This document shows, piece after piece, positions 53,244 through 61,652 of a DNA stretch of 64,000 nucleotides; position 1 is the first letter of the stretch, and the number at the start of each line of letters is the position of its first letter. A model generated the notes under the pieces. The model worked only from the letters and a program-made list of their open reading frames with translations, had not been told where the DNA came from and did not search any database. Source of the DNA: JAJDXW01 sp965214795 (GTDB taxonomy: Bacteria > Pseudomonadota > Gammaproteobacteria > HK1); assembly GCA_965214795.1 (NCBI GenBank), contig OZ243976.1, positions 3,286,001 through 3,350,000 on the forward strand. Direction: 5' to 3'. A program made the translations under genes and the position numbers.

Positions 53244-54401
53244 GTGAACTTCGACTTCTCCGAGGAGCAGAAGCTCCTCCGGGCCACCGCCCGCGACTAC
53301 CTCGAAGCCCGCGCTCCCCTCGAGCTCGCGCGTTCGATCCTCGAATCGGAGGCACCGATGAGCGGGGAGCTCTGGGCAGGGGCGGCGGAGATGGGCTGGC
53401 TCGGCGCGATCATCCCGGAAACGTGGGGCGGCGCCGGCTTCGGCCACGCGGAGCTCGTCCTCATCGCGGAGGAGCTCGGCCGGGCGCTCGCCCCGATCCC
53501 CTTCGTCACCTCCGCCGCGGTGGCCGAGGCGATCCTCGTCGCGGGGAGCGAGGAGCAACGGAGCCGCTACCTCCCGGGCTTCGCGAGCGGCGAGCGGATC
53601 GGGACGCTCGCCCTCGCCGAGGTGCGCGGAGTGGTCCGGCCGGAGCGCGTGCGGACCCGCTATCGCGGCGACGGGACGCTCGCCGGCGCCAAGATCGGCG
53701 CTCCCGACGGAGCCGCCGCGAACCTCGCCCTCGTCCTCGCGCGCGGCGATGCGGGCCGTCCCGTCCTCGTGCTCGCGGAGCTCGGGGGGGCGGCGGCGCG
53801 CACGGCGGACGAATCGATCGATCCCTCGCGCCCGTCGGCCGGCTTCACGTTCGAGGGAACCCCGGCCGAGCCCCTCGGCGGCGGAGACGAGGACGGCTGG
53901 AGGCTGCTCCGCCGGATCCTCGACCGGGTCGCGGTCCTGCAGGCATTCGAGCAGATCGGCACTGCCCAGCGCGCGTTCGACCTCACCCGCGAACAGATCC
54001 TCGACCGGCACGCCTTCGGCCGCCCCATCGGCTCGTTCCAGGCCATCAAGCACCGCATGGCGGACCTCTATGCGGCGCTCGAGCTCGCCCGATCGAACTG
54101 CTGGTTCGCGGCGTGGACGCTCGCGAACGACGACCCCGGGCTCCCGCTGGCCGCGTGCACCGCCCGGGTCGCGGCCACCGAGGCGTGCAACGAGGCGAGC
54201 GTCGAGATGGTGCAGCTCTTCGGCGGAGCGGGCTTCACCTGGGAGCTCGACTGCCACCTCTTCTACCGCCGCGCACGGAACCTCGCCCTCGCCCTCGGCC
54301 CGATCGGGGAGTGGCGCGACCGGCTCGTCGACTGCCTGGCCGCCGATCCCGGGCTCGACCCGAGCCCGCGGCCGACGCCGGCCCCCTCCCCCGTCGGCTA
54401 G
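53244..54401 (+). CDS. Acyl-CoA dehydrogenase (subunit-like)
   Basis: 385 residues from a GTG at 53244. Acyl-CoA dehydrogenase fold: FDFSEEQKLLRATARDYLEA, MGWLGAIIPETWGGAGFGHA, ELVLIAEELGRALAPIPFV and C-terminal RHAFGRPIGSFQAIKHRMAD, EMVQLFGGAGFTWELDCHLF. The usual catalytic glutamate and FAD-binding middle block (TEP.AGSD) are poorly kept (LALAEVRGVV), as in one half of heteromeric acyl-CoA dehydrogenases such as those of steroid or cyclic-acid breakdown. It lies 37 bases ahead of a second dehydrogenase gene, supporting a heteromeric pair. Confidence 0.88.
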   Translation: MNFDFSEEQKLLRATARDYLEARAPLELARSILESEAPMSGELWAGAAEMGWLGAIIPETWGGAGFGHAELVLIAEELGRALAPIPFVTSAAVAEAILVAGSEEQRSRYLPGFASGERIGTLALAEVRGVVRPERVRTRYRGDGTLAGAKIGAPDGAAANLALVLARGDAGRPVLVLAELGGAAARTADESIDPSRPSAGFTFEGTPAEPLGGGDEDGWRLLRRILDRVAVLQAFEQIGTAQRAFDLTREQILDRHAFGRPIGSFQAIKHRMADLYAALELARSNCWFAAWTLANDDPGLPLAACTARVAATEACNEASVEMVQLFGGAGFTWELDCHLFYRRARNLALALGPIGEWRDRLVDCLAADPGLDPSPRPTPAPSPVG

Positions 54402-54438
54402 CTTCCCGGCGCGAGCCCCATCCGCGGAAGACCCGAAC

Positions 54439-55665
54439 ATGGACTTCAACGACACGCCGGCCGAAGCGAAGTTCCGCGCCGAAGCGCGGGCCTTCCTCGA
54501 GCGCCACACCGAACCCCTCGAACCCGGCGAGGCACCGTCCGGGCCGTTCATCGGCGACGATCCGGACGCGGTGCGCCGCTCCCAGGCCTGGCAGGCGCGC
54601 AAGTTCGACCACGGTTGGGCCTGTCTCACCTGGCCCACCGAGTATGGCGGGCGCGGACTCGGGCCCATGGAGCAGGTCATCTGGACCGAGGAAGAGCTTC
54701 GCTACCGCACCCCGGTCAACATCTTCTCCATCGGGATCGGGATGCTCGGCCCGACCCTGATGAAGCACGGGACGGACGAACAGAAGGAGCGGCACCTGCC
54801 GAAGATGGCGCGCGGCGACGAAGTCTGGTGCCAGCTCTTCAGCGAGCCCGGGGCCGGCTCCGACGTGGCCGGACTGCTGACCCGGGCGACGCTCGACGGC
54901 GCGGACTGGGTCCTCGAAGGGCAGAAGACCTGGAACACCGGCGCCCACTTCTGCAAGTGGGGGGTCATCATCGCCCGGACCGACCCCGCGGTTCCGAAGC
55001 ACAAGGGCCTCACCTGCTTCATCGTCGACATGCAGTCCCCGGGGATCGAGATCCGCCCCATCCGCCAGATGAACGGTGGCTCCGGGTTCAACGACGTGTT
55101 CTTCTCCGGGGTCCGGGTACCGGACGAGAACCGGTTGGGCGCGGTCGACGACGGTTGGCGGGTCGCGATCACGATCCTCATGAACGAACGGGCCGCCATC
55201 GGGGCGCGCGGCATGGCCGGATTCGGCCCATCGGACCTCGTGCGTCTCGCCCGGGAGGCGGACGGCCCCCGCGGCAAGGCGATCGAGGACTCCGCGGTGC
55301 GCGCGCGGATCGCCGACTTCCACGTCCGCTCGGCGGGGCTTCGCTACACCACCTGCCGCACCCTTACCGCCCTCTCGCGCGGCGAGACCCCGGGGCCGGA
55401 GAACTCCATCCACAAGCTCGTCGGCAGCCCCCTCCGCCAGCAGATGGCGGCCCTCGGGGTCGAGCTCCAGGGCCAGGCCGGCATGGTCATGGACGCCGAC
55501 TACGGCGCGCAGGCGGCCTGGCTTGCCGCGCCCGGGATGCGGCTCGCGGGAGGCACCGACGAGATCATGCGCAACATCATCGCGGAGCGGGTGCTCGGGC
55601 TCCCGGCCGAGCCGCGGGTGGACAAGGACCTGCCCTTCGCCGCGATGCGCCGAAACCGTGCCTGA
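54439..55665 (+). CDS. Acyl-CoA dehydrogenase
   Basis: 408 residues from the ATG at 54439. Complete FAD-binding region: WCQLFSEPGAGSDVAGLLTR, WVLEGQKTWNTGAHFCKWGV and MNGGSGFNDVFFSGVRVPDE. The C-terminal WLAAPGMRLAGGTDEIMRNI and IAERVLGLP carries the GGT-E-I/M motif that binds the adenine half. The start (FNDTPAEAKFRAEARAFLER) and length resemble dehydrogenases of long or branched carboxylic acids. Paired with the gene before it. Confidence 0.93.
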   Translation: MDFNDTPAEAKFRAEARAFLERHTEPLEPGEAPSGPFIGDDPDAVRRSQAWQARKFDHGWACLTWPTEYGGRGLGPMEQVIWTEEELRYRTPVNIFSIGIGMLGPTLMKHGTDEQKERHLPKMARGDEVWCQLFSEPGAGSDVAGLLTRATLDGADWVLEGQKTWNTGAHFCKWGVIIARTDPAVPKHKGLTCFIVDMQSPGIEIRPIRQMNGGSGFNDVFFSGVRVPDENRLGAVDDGWRVAITILMNERAAIGARGMAGFGPSDLVRLAREADGPRGKAIEDSAVRARIADFHVRSAGLRYTTCRTLTALSRGETPGPENSIHKLVGSPLRQQMAALGVELQGQAGMVMDADYGAQAAWLAAPGMRLAGGTDEIMRNIIAERVLGLPAEPRVDKDLPFAAMRRNRA

Positions 55666-55726
55666 GCGGGGACGGAAGCCGGCGGCGCTCCCGCGCCCGC
55701 GTACGGTCCGCGAACCGGAGGGTCCC

Positions 55727-56662
55727 ATGTTCCTGGTCTGCGGCGAGGCGCTGTACGACCTCTTCGTGGAAGAGACAACCCCGGCCGGTCTCCGGATCGA
55801 CGCCCGCATCGGGGGGTCGCCGTTCAACGTAGCGGTCGGGCTCGCTCGGCTCGGACGGACGGCCGCGCTCCTCACCGGGGTCTCCACCGACGCCCTCGGC
55901 GACCGCCTCGCGGCCGCGCTCGCGGCCGAGGGGGTCGAGACCCGCTTTCTCGCCCGCATGACGAACCCGACCACCCTCGCGGTGGTCGCCCTCGGCCCGG
56001 AGGGGGAGCCTCGCTATACCTTCTACGGGGAGGGGGCCGCCGACCGCTCGCTCACCCGCGAAGACCTCCCGGATCTCCCCGGCTCCCTCTCCTGCCTCCA
56101 TTTCGGCTCGTTCTCCCTCGTCGTCAACCCGACCGCGGGCACCCTGCTCGACCTTGCGGAGCGTGAGCGAGGAAGACGGTTCATTTCGCTGGACCCCAAC
56201 GTGCGGGCCAACGTGGAGCCGGACCTCGAGCGGTGGCGGCGCGAGATCGAGCGCTTTGCCCGCGCCGCCGACCTCGTGAAGCTGAGCGAAGAGGACCTCG
56301 CCCATCTCGACCCGACCGCCAGTCCCGACCGCCTGGCGACGACCTGGCTCGACCAGGGAGCGCGGCTGGTCGTCCTGACGAGGGGAGCGCGAGGCGCGGT
56401 CCTCTGGACCCGGACCGACCGGGTCGATCATCCCGGTTTCGCGGTGGACGTGGTGGACTCGGTGGGGGCGGGAGATGCGTTCCAGGCGGCGCTTCTCACC
56501 GGGCTGGACGAGGCGGGCCGGCTGACGGCCGGGCGGGACGGGGACCGCGTGACGGAGTCGGAGGCCCGCCGCCTCCTCGAGCTCGCCTGCGCCGCGGCGG
56601 CCCGGAGCTGCTCGCGGCGGGGCGCCGACTTCCCGCGCCGCGCGGAGCTTCCGGGCGGGTAG
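55727..56662 (+). CDS. PfkB-family sugar kinase (fructokinase-like)
   Basis: 311 residues from the ATG at 55727. Ribokinase fold: MFLVCGEALYDLFVEETTPA, GGSPFNVAVGLARLGRTAAL and the anion hole with catalytic aspartate in VDVVDSVGAGDAFQAALLTG. Also ISLDPNVRANVEPDLERWRR and VVLTRGARGAVLWT. The start CGEALYDLF and the substrate loop are closest to bacterial fructokinases. It is followed 39 bases later by pgi, so the pair would feed fructose into hexose-phosphate metabolism. Confidence 0.9.
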   Translation: MFLVCGEALYDLFVEETTPAGLRIDARIGGSPFNVAVGLARLGRTAALLTGVSTDALGDRLAAALAAEGVETRFLARMTNPTTLAVVALGPEGEPRYTFYGEGAADRSLTREDLPDLPGSLSCLHFGSFSLVVNPTAGTLLDLAERERGRRFISLDPNVRANVEPDLERWRREIERFARAADLVKLSEEDLAHLDPTASPDRLATTWLDQGARLVVLTRGARGAVLWTRTDRVDHPGFAVDVVDSVGAGDAFQAALLTGLDEAGRLTAGRDGDRVTESEARRLLELACAAAARSCSRRGADFPRRAELPGG

Positions 56663-56701
56663 CCGCCGCGCCGGCCGCTCGGAGGCAGGAGACGACGACG
56701 G

Positions 56702-58339
56702 GTGCCCGCTTCGGTCCCCGATGCGTGGCGCGCGGTCGAGCGCGAAGGAGAACGGCTCCGCGAGCGCTCGCTCCGCACCCTCTTCGAGCGGGACCCGGAT
56801 CGGTTCGGGGCCTTCTCGTTCCGCCACGAAGACCTTCTCGTCGACCTCTCCAAGGAGAAGATCGACCGGCCGGCCCTCGACGCTCTCGTCTCCCTCGCCG
56901 AGGCGGTGGGGCTGCCGGCCCGGCGCGCCGCGCTGTTTTCCGGCGAGCGCGTGAATGCCACCGAAAATCGCGCAGCGCTGCACGTGGCCCTTCGGGACGC
57001 GGCGGGCGAGGGCCTCGTGGTCGAGGGCATCGACGTCGCCCGCGACGTGGCCGGCGTCCGGGAGCGGTTCCTCGCCTTCGCCGAGGACGTCCGCTCCGGC
57101 CGGTACGGCGCGAGGGACGGCGCACCGTTCACCGACGTCGTCCACATCGGGATCGGCGGCTCCCATCTCGGCCCCGCGATGGCGGTCCGCGCCCTGCGGC
57201 CCGACCACGACGGTCCGCGCGTTCACTTCGTGTCGAACGTGGACGGGGCGGACCTCGCGGATGCCACCGCCCGCCTCGATCCGGCGCGCACCCTCGTCCT
57301 CGTCGCCTCCAAGACCTTCACCACCCTGGAGACCATGACGAACGCCCGGTCCGCCCGCCGGTGGCTCGAAGGGGTGGCTCCCGGTCATGCCGGGTCGCAG
57401 ATGGCCGCAATCTCTTCCGACGTCCGGGCGGCCGCCGCCTTCGGCATCGACGAGAGCCGGGTATTCGGTTTCCGGGACTGGGTCGGGGGCCGCTACTCGC
57501 TATGGTCGGCCATCGGCCTGCCCCTTGCGATTGCGGCCGGGGCGGAGCGGTTCCGGGAGCTCCTGGCCGGTGCGGCAGCCATGGACCGCCATTTCCGGAC
57601 CGCGCCGCTCGCACGGAACCTGCCGGTCCTGATGGGCCTCGTCTCCGTCTGGCGCCGCAACGTCATGGATTGTCCGAGCGTCGCCCTCATCCCCTACGAC
57701 CAGCGGCTCGAACGCTTTCCGGCCCATGTCCAGCAGCTCGCGATGGAGTCGAACGGAAAGCGGGTCGCGGGGGACGGGGCGCCGGCGGCCCGGCCGACCG
57801 CGCCCATCGTATGGGGGGAGCCCGGCACCAACGCTCAGCACTCCTTCTTCCAGCTCCTCCACCAAGGCACCGACGTGGTGCCGGTGGAGTTCATCGTCGC
57901 GGCGGAAACGAGGGACGGAACCGGCACCGGTCATCACCGCCTTCTCGTCGCGAGTTGCCTCGCGCAGGGGCAAGCCCTTGCGTTCGGCCGGACTCCGGAG
58001 GAAGCGCGGCGCGAGATGGCCGCGGCCGGGCTCTCCGCAGCCGCCGCCGAACGCCTCGCCTCCCACCGGAGCTTCCCGGGCGACCGGCCCTCGACCACCA
58101 TCGTGCACCGCCGCCTCGACGCCCGCACCCTCGGTCGGCTGATCGCCCTCTACGAGCACCGGGTCTTCGTCGAGGGGGTCCTCTGGAGTGTCAACTCCTT
58201 CGACCAGTGGGGGGTCGAACTCGGCAAGACCCTCGCGGACCGGCTGCATCCCGCGCTTGACGGCGGCGCGCTGCCGACCGGGACCGACTCATCGACCGCC
58301 GGCCTCGTCGACCATCTCCGCCGGGAGGCGAGACGCTGA
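56702..58339 (+). CDS. pgi: Glucose-6-phosphate isomerase
   Basis: 545 residues from a GTG at 56702. The blocks are standard: VVHIGIGGSHLGPAMAVRAL, KTFTTLETMTNARSAR, GGRYSLWSAIGLPLAIAAG, base glutamate in QLAMESNGKRVAGDG, GEPGTNAQHSFFQLLHQGTD and the active-site lysine in NSFDQWGVELGKTLAD. It interconverts glucose- and fructose-6-phosphate. Same direction as the upstream fructokinase-like gene. A family-3 repeat begins at the base after its stop codon. Confidence 0.97.
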   Translation: MPASVPDAWRAVEREGERLRERSLRTLFERDPDRFGAFSFRHEDLLVDLSKEKIDRPALDALVSLAEAVGLPARRAALFSGERVNATENRAALHVALRDAAGEGLVVEGIDVARDVAGVRERFLAFAEDVRSGRYGARDGAPFTDVVHIGIGGSHLGPAMAVRALRPDHDGPRVHFVSNVDGADLADATARLDPARTLVLVASKTFTTLETMTNARSARRWLEGVAPGHAGSQMAAISSDVRAAAAFGIDESRVFGFRDWVGGRYSLWSAIGLPLAIAAGAERFRELLAGAAAMDRHFRTAPLARNLPVLMGLVSVWRRNVMDCPSVALIPYDQRLERFPAHVQQLAMESNGKRVAGDGAPAARPTAPIVWGEPGTNAQHSFFQLLHQGTDVVPVEFIVAAETRDGTGTGHHRLLVASCLAQGQALAFGRTPEEARREMAAAGLSAAAAERLASHRSFPGDRPSTTIVHRRLDARTLGRLIALYEHRVFVEGVLWSVNSFDQWGVELGKTLADRLHPALDGGALPTGTDSSTAGLVDHLRREARR

Positions 58340-58514
58340 CCCGAAAAAATCACCGACTTTCGTCGCGAGAGCGCCAAGATGCTCCACGATCTCATGGAGG
58401 AACGGGCCGCCCGGACCGAGAGCGCGCGTGCGCGCGGTCGAAGCGGCTTGCGGGAGTACGTCCCGCCACCGGGAGCGGATGGGCGGCCGCAGCGGGAAGT
58501 CGGTGATTTTTCGG
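58340..58514. repeat. Dispersed repeat family 3, copy c, with terminal inverted repeats
   Basis: Begins CCCGAAAAAATCACCGACTT at the first base after the pgi stop and ends AAGTCGGTGATTTTTCGGG (58496-58514), giving inverted termini of about 19 bases. The interior includes GCGCGTGCGCGCGGTCGAAG, CGGCTTGCGGGAGTACGTCC and GGGAGCGGATGGGCGGCCGC. Its right half is the reverse complement of copy a. The ~250 bases beyond it (58515-58767) hold a tandem repeat and no supported gene. Confidence 0.85.
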
Positions 58515-58650
58515 GCTGGCGATTCCGCCCCGTTTGCTCCGCGGAGCCGGTGCCGGCGGTTCCGGACGCCGAAGCGGTCATCCGCCGGGGCGACCCCGGA
58601 GAAATCCGGGCGACGGCGGCGGGCCGGCCTCCGGGAATCGTCCGCCGGCC

Positions 58651-58705
58651 CCGGGTCGAATCCGGGTCGAATCCGGGTCAAGTCCGGGTCGAATCCGGGT
58701 CGAAG
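58651..58705. repeat. 11-bp tandem repeat (5 units)
   Basis: Five units of CCGGGTCGAAT, the third altered to CCGGGTCAAGT and the last ending in G. It lies in the gap between copy c of family 3 and the SDR gene. Unit and array are too short for a CRISPR; no function apparent. Confidence 0.9.
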
Positions 58706-58767
58706 GTCGGGGGAACGTGCGCGGACCCCGGCGAAGGCCATGTCGGGGTGCGGAAGCCCGTCCGGGC

Positions 58768-59553
58768 TCAGCGCGCGACGAGGGGTGCCCCCCCAAGATG
58801 GAAGCCCCCGTCGGAGATCAGGATTTCGCCGGTGATGTTGACGTCGCCGGTGAGCAGCCACACTGCCGCCGCGGCCATGTCCTCGGGAGTACCGGCCCGC
58901 TTGAGGGGGGCCGCCGCGGCCGCATCGGCGACCATCCTGTCGTATCCGTCACCCATCTTCTCGCGCCACCAGCGCCCGGTGATGAAGCCGGGGGCCACCG
59001 TGTTGACGCGGATCTCCGGCGCGAGGGCCCGGGCCAGCGACAGGGTCAGGGTATTGAGGGCCCCCTTGGAGGCGGCGTAGGCGATCGAGCTCCCGATCCC
59101 CATCACCCCGGCCACCGAGGAGGTATTGACGATGCTGCCGCGGCCCTGCTCCTTCATCTGCGGCGCGACCGCCCGCGCCATCTGGAACGCGCCGATGACG
59201 TTGACCGCGTAGATGCGCTGGAAGTCCTCGGCGGTGAGCGCCTCGAAATCGCCGCCGCCACGACGAAACACGGTGGTGCCCGCATTGTTGACGAGACCGT
59301 CGATGCGCCCCCATCGGGAGACCGTCTCGTTCGCCATCCGCCGGCAGTCGGCCTCGCTCGCGACGTCGCCCTGTACCGCGACCGCATCGCCGCCGGCCTC
59401 CCGGCAGGCGGACGCCGTCGCCTCCGCATCGTCGCGACTGCGGGAGTAGTTGACGATCACCCTCGCGCCGCCGTCCGCGAGCCGTTTCGCCGCGGCTGCG
59501 CCCACCCCGGTGCTCGCCCCGGTGACGATGACCACCTGATCCGCGATGTCCAT
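58768..59553 (-). CDS. Short-chain dehydrogenase/reductase
   Basis: 261 residues from the ATG at 59553 preceded by CAGGAGG. Classical SDR: nucleotide-binding VVIVTGASTGVGAAAAKRLA, GGARVIVNYSRSRDDA (favouring NADP(H)), LVNNAGTTVF, catalytic Ser in GSIVNTSSVAGVM and Tyr-x-x-x-Lys in SIAYAASKGALNTL, then NTVAPGFITG and ITGEILISDGG. Cytoplasmic oxidoreductase of the FabG-like type; substrate unknown. No operon partner. Confidence 0.95.
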   Translation of the reverse strand: MDIADQVVIVTGASTGVGAAAAKRLADGGARVIVNYSRSRDDAEATASACREAGGDAVAVQGDVASEADCRRMANETVSRWGRIDGLVNNAGTTVFRRGGGDFEALTAEDFQRIYAVNVIGAFQMARAVAPQMKEQGRGSIVNTSSVAGVMGIGSSIAYAASKGALNTLTLSLARALAPEIRVNTVAPGFITGRWWREKMGDGYDRMVADAAAAAPLKRAGTPEDMAAAAVWLLTGDVNITGEILISDGGFHLGGAPLVAR

Positions 59554-59742
59554 GCATGCCTCCTGGTTCATGGTGACGGCACCGCCGGCAGCCGCCCCGT
59601 CGGGTCCGTGTCTCGCGGCCGTCATTTTGTGCCGTTTGCGCGTCCGGCGTCACCCCCGCCCGCCCGCCCGCTTGCGCCCGGTCGGTCCTGTCGAGGACGT
59701 CTCCGCCCGGGCCGCCGAAGCCGGGCCGGCGCGGTCCTGCGG

Positions 59743-60627
59743 TCAGAGGAGGGCTCCGAGATCGAGCCGCCCTCCGCGCACCGGCGGACACCAGAAATAA
59801 CTCCCGGTCACCGGACGGGTGAACCGGAAGAGGTGGTCGGCGATGCCGTCGTCCGCGCCCGTCATCCGGCGCATCAGGGTCTCGAAGGGCTCGAGGCTGC
59901 TCCCGAACGAGACGAACACCAACCCCTCGCCGGCCGCATCCGCCCAGGCCATGGACCGGCGGAGAAGATAGGCGGGCGGGTCGAAGGCTTCCTGTTCGGT
60001 CCGCTTGACGTGAGCGGCTTCCGGCGCGTCCTCGAGCTCCTCGTTGTCGCTCCGGCGCCGGCCGATGACCTCGTCCTGCTCGACCGGACCGAACGACTCG
60101 AAGCGGTCGAGGTCGTGCACCCACTGCTGGACGGCGGCGAAAGACGAGCCGTCGGGTCCCTCTCCGCCTCCCGAGACCACCGCCGCGGCCACCGCGTCCT
60201 CGCCGGTCGGGTTCTCGGTCCCATCCTCGTAGCCGGTGAGGTCGTGGCCATCGAGGTACCGGAACGCGTCGATGACCGTGTCGATCTCGAAGGCGTCGGC
60301 GAGCGTCCGCCGTAACCGGCGGCTCGCGTGAACGAGCTCCCCCCGCTCCTCGCCTCGAAGCCAGCACCACAGAGCGGAAGGGGTGGAAGGGACGGAGAGC
60401 CCCTCTCCCTCCATGGCGGGGAAGGTCCGCAGCCCCTTGATGTCCGCTCCGAGCTCGCCGACGAGCGACGCGCCGATCCCCACCACCCGGGTTTCGTCGA
60501 CCGCGAGCGCGGCGAGCCGTTCGAGGTCGGGGCGCGGGTCCGCGGCCGCCAGCCGGCGGCGGAAGGTGAGGAAGCGGGCGTGGGAAGGCACCGTGGGCAG
60601 TACGCCGGGCTGTGCGTTCATGTCCAT
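59743..60627 (-). CDS. Dyp-type heme peroxidase
   Basis: 294 residues from the ATG at 60627 with GGAG upstream. The GXXDG signature is LTGYEDGTENPTGEDAVAAA; the proximal heme histidine is in EDAPEAAHVKRTEQEAF, and the C-terminal blocks GLVFVSFGSSLEPFETLMRR and GSYFWCPPVRGG are conserved. No signal peptide, consistent with the cytoplasmic class. Such enzymes are often packaged in encapsulin, but no encapsulin gene lies in this window. It uses peroxide to oxidise dyes or porphyrin-like substrates. Confidence 0.94.
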   Translation of the reverse strand: MDMNAQPGVLPTVPSHARFLTFRRRLAAADPRPDLERLAALAVDETRVVGIGASLVGELGADIKGLRTFPAMEGEGLSVPSTPSALWCWLRGEERGELVHASRRLRRTLADAFEIDTVIDAFRYLDGHDLTGYEDGTENPTGEDAVAAAVVSGGGEGPDGSSFAAVQQWVHDLDRFESFGPVEQDEVIGRRRSDNEELEDAPEAAHVKRTEQEAFDPPAYLLRRSMAWADAAGEGLVFVSFGSSLEPFETLMRRMTGADDGIADHLFRFTRPVTGSYFWCPPVRGGRLDLGALL

Positions 60628-60705
60628 CTGTCTCCGGGTGACGAGTCGGGCAGGCGGCGGACGGTCTTCATCCGTCTCGGGCCGCCTCGGGTCGGGCCGC
60701 GGGAC

Positions 60706-60744
60706 GGACACCCACTCCGGACACCCACTCCGGACACCCACCCC
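60706..60744. repeat. 13-bp tandem repeat (3 units)
   Basis: Three head-to-tail units of GGACACCCACTCC (last unit CCACCCC), in the gap between the peroxidase and the ABC permease. No function apparent. Confidence 0.85.
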
Positions 60745-60786
60745 GGGCGGACCCGATTCAGGAGATGATGGCGAACGAGTCCCGCT

Positions 60787-61638
60787 TCAAGCGGGAGTGA
60801 CGCCTCGCAGGCGCTCCCCGCGCCGACGGAGCAGCTCGGTCGCGACCAGCAGCAGGATGGACACGCAGATGAGAATGGTCGCAACGGCGAGGATGGTGGG
60901 GCTGATCTGCTCGCGGATCCCGGAGAACATCTGCCAGGGAATGGTTCGCTGCTCGTAGCTTGCGACGAACAGGATCACCACCACCTCGTCGAACGAGGTC
61001 ACGAACGCGAAGAGCGCCCCGGAGATCACCCCGGGGAGGATGATCGGCACGATCACCTTGAAGAAGGTGCGCGCGGGCGAGGCGCCGAGGCTCGCCGAGG
61101 CGCGAGTCAGACTGTGGTCGAAGCCCACCAGGGTCGCGGTCACCGTAATCACCACGAACGGGGTGCCGAGCGCGGTGTGGGCGAGGATCACCCCGAGGTA
61201 GCTCCCTTGGAGCCCCACCTTGGAGTAGAAGAAATACATCCCGGCCGCGGAGATGATGAGGGGCACGATCATCGGCGAAATGAGAAGCCCCATGATCGCG
61301 GTCCTGAACGGCATGTGCGCCCGGCTGAGCCCGAGGGCGGCGAGGGTCCCGAGGACGGTAGCGAGGATCGTCGCGAAGAACGCGATGATGACGCTGTTCT
61401 TGACCGCCCCCTGCCAGTTGAGGTTGGTGAAGAAGTCCTGATACCAGCGAAGCGAGTACCCGGCCGGATCGAGGGCCAGCATCTCGGGCGTGAAGGTGAA
61501 GTACGGGACCGAGTTGAAAGAGAGCGGCACGATGACCACGAGGGGCGCGATGAGGAAGAAGAAGATGAGGCCGCAGATGATCCGGAACGTGTAGAACCAG
61601 ACGCGCTCGGGCGTGGACGTGTAGGGGGGAAGGGCCAT
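60787..61638 (-). CDS. ABC transporter permease, PotC-like
   Basis: 283 residues, six transmembrane helices, first one WFYTFRIICGLIFFFLIAPL. The EAA loop that contacts the ATPase is RASASLGASPARTFFKVIVP. It forms the inner-membrane channel with the 423-residue permease encoded just upstream (14-base gap). The family (PotC/YdcV) imports spermidine, putrescine or related amines; related systems move thiosulfate or iron, so the solute is inferred mainly from the binding protein. The ATPase gene is not in the window. Confidence 0.93.
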   Translation of the reverse strand: MALPPYTSTPERVWFYTFRIICGLIFFFLIAPLVVIVPLSFNSVPYFTFTPEMLALDPAGYSLRWYQDFFTNLNWQGAVKNSVIIAFFATILATVLGTLAALGLSRAHMPFRTAIMGLLISPMIVPLIISAAGMYFFYSKVGLQGSYLGVILAHTALGTPFVVITVTATLVGFDHSLTRASASLGASPARTFFKVIVPIILPGVISGALFAFVTSFDEVVVILFVASYEQRTIPWQMFSGIREQISPTILAVATILICVSILLLVATELLRRRGERLRGVTPA

Positions 61639-61652
61639 GCCTGGTCGCTATC

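Noticed and set aside
58651..58705. CRISPR-like array
   Set aside because: Units are 11 bp without spacers.
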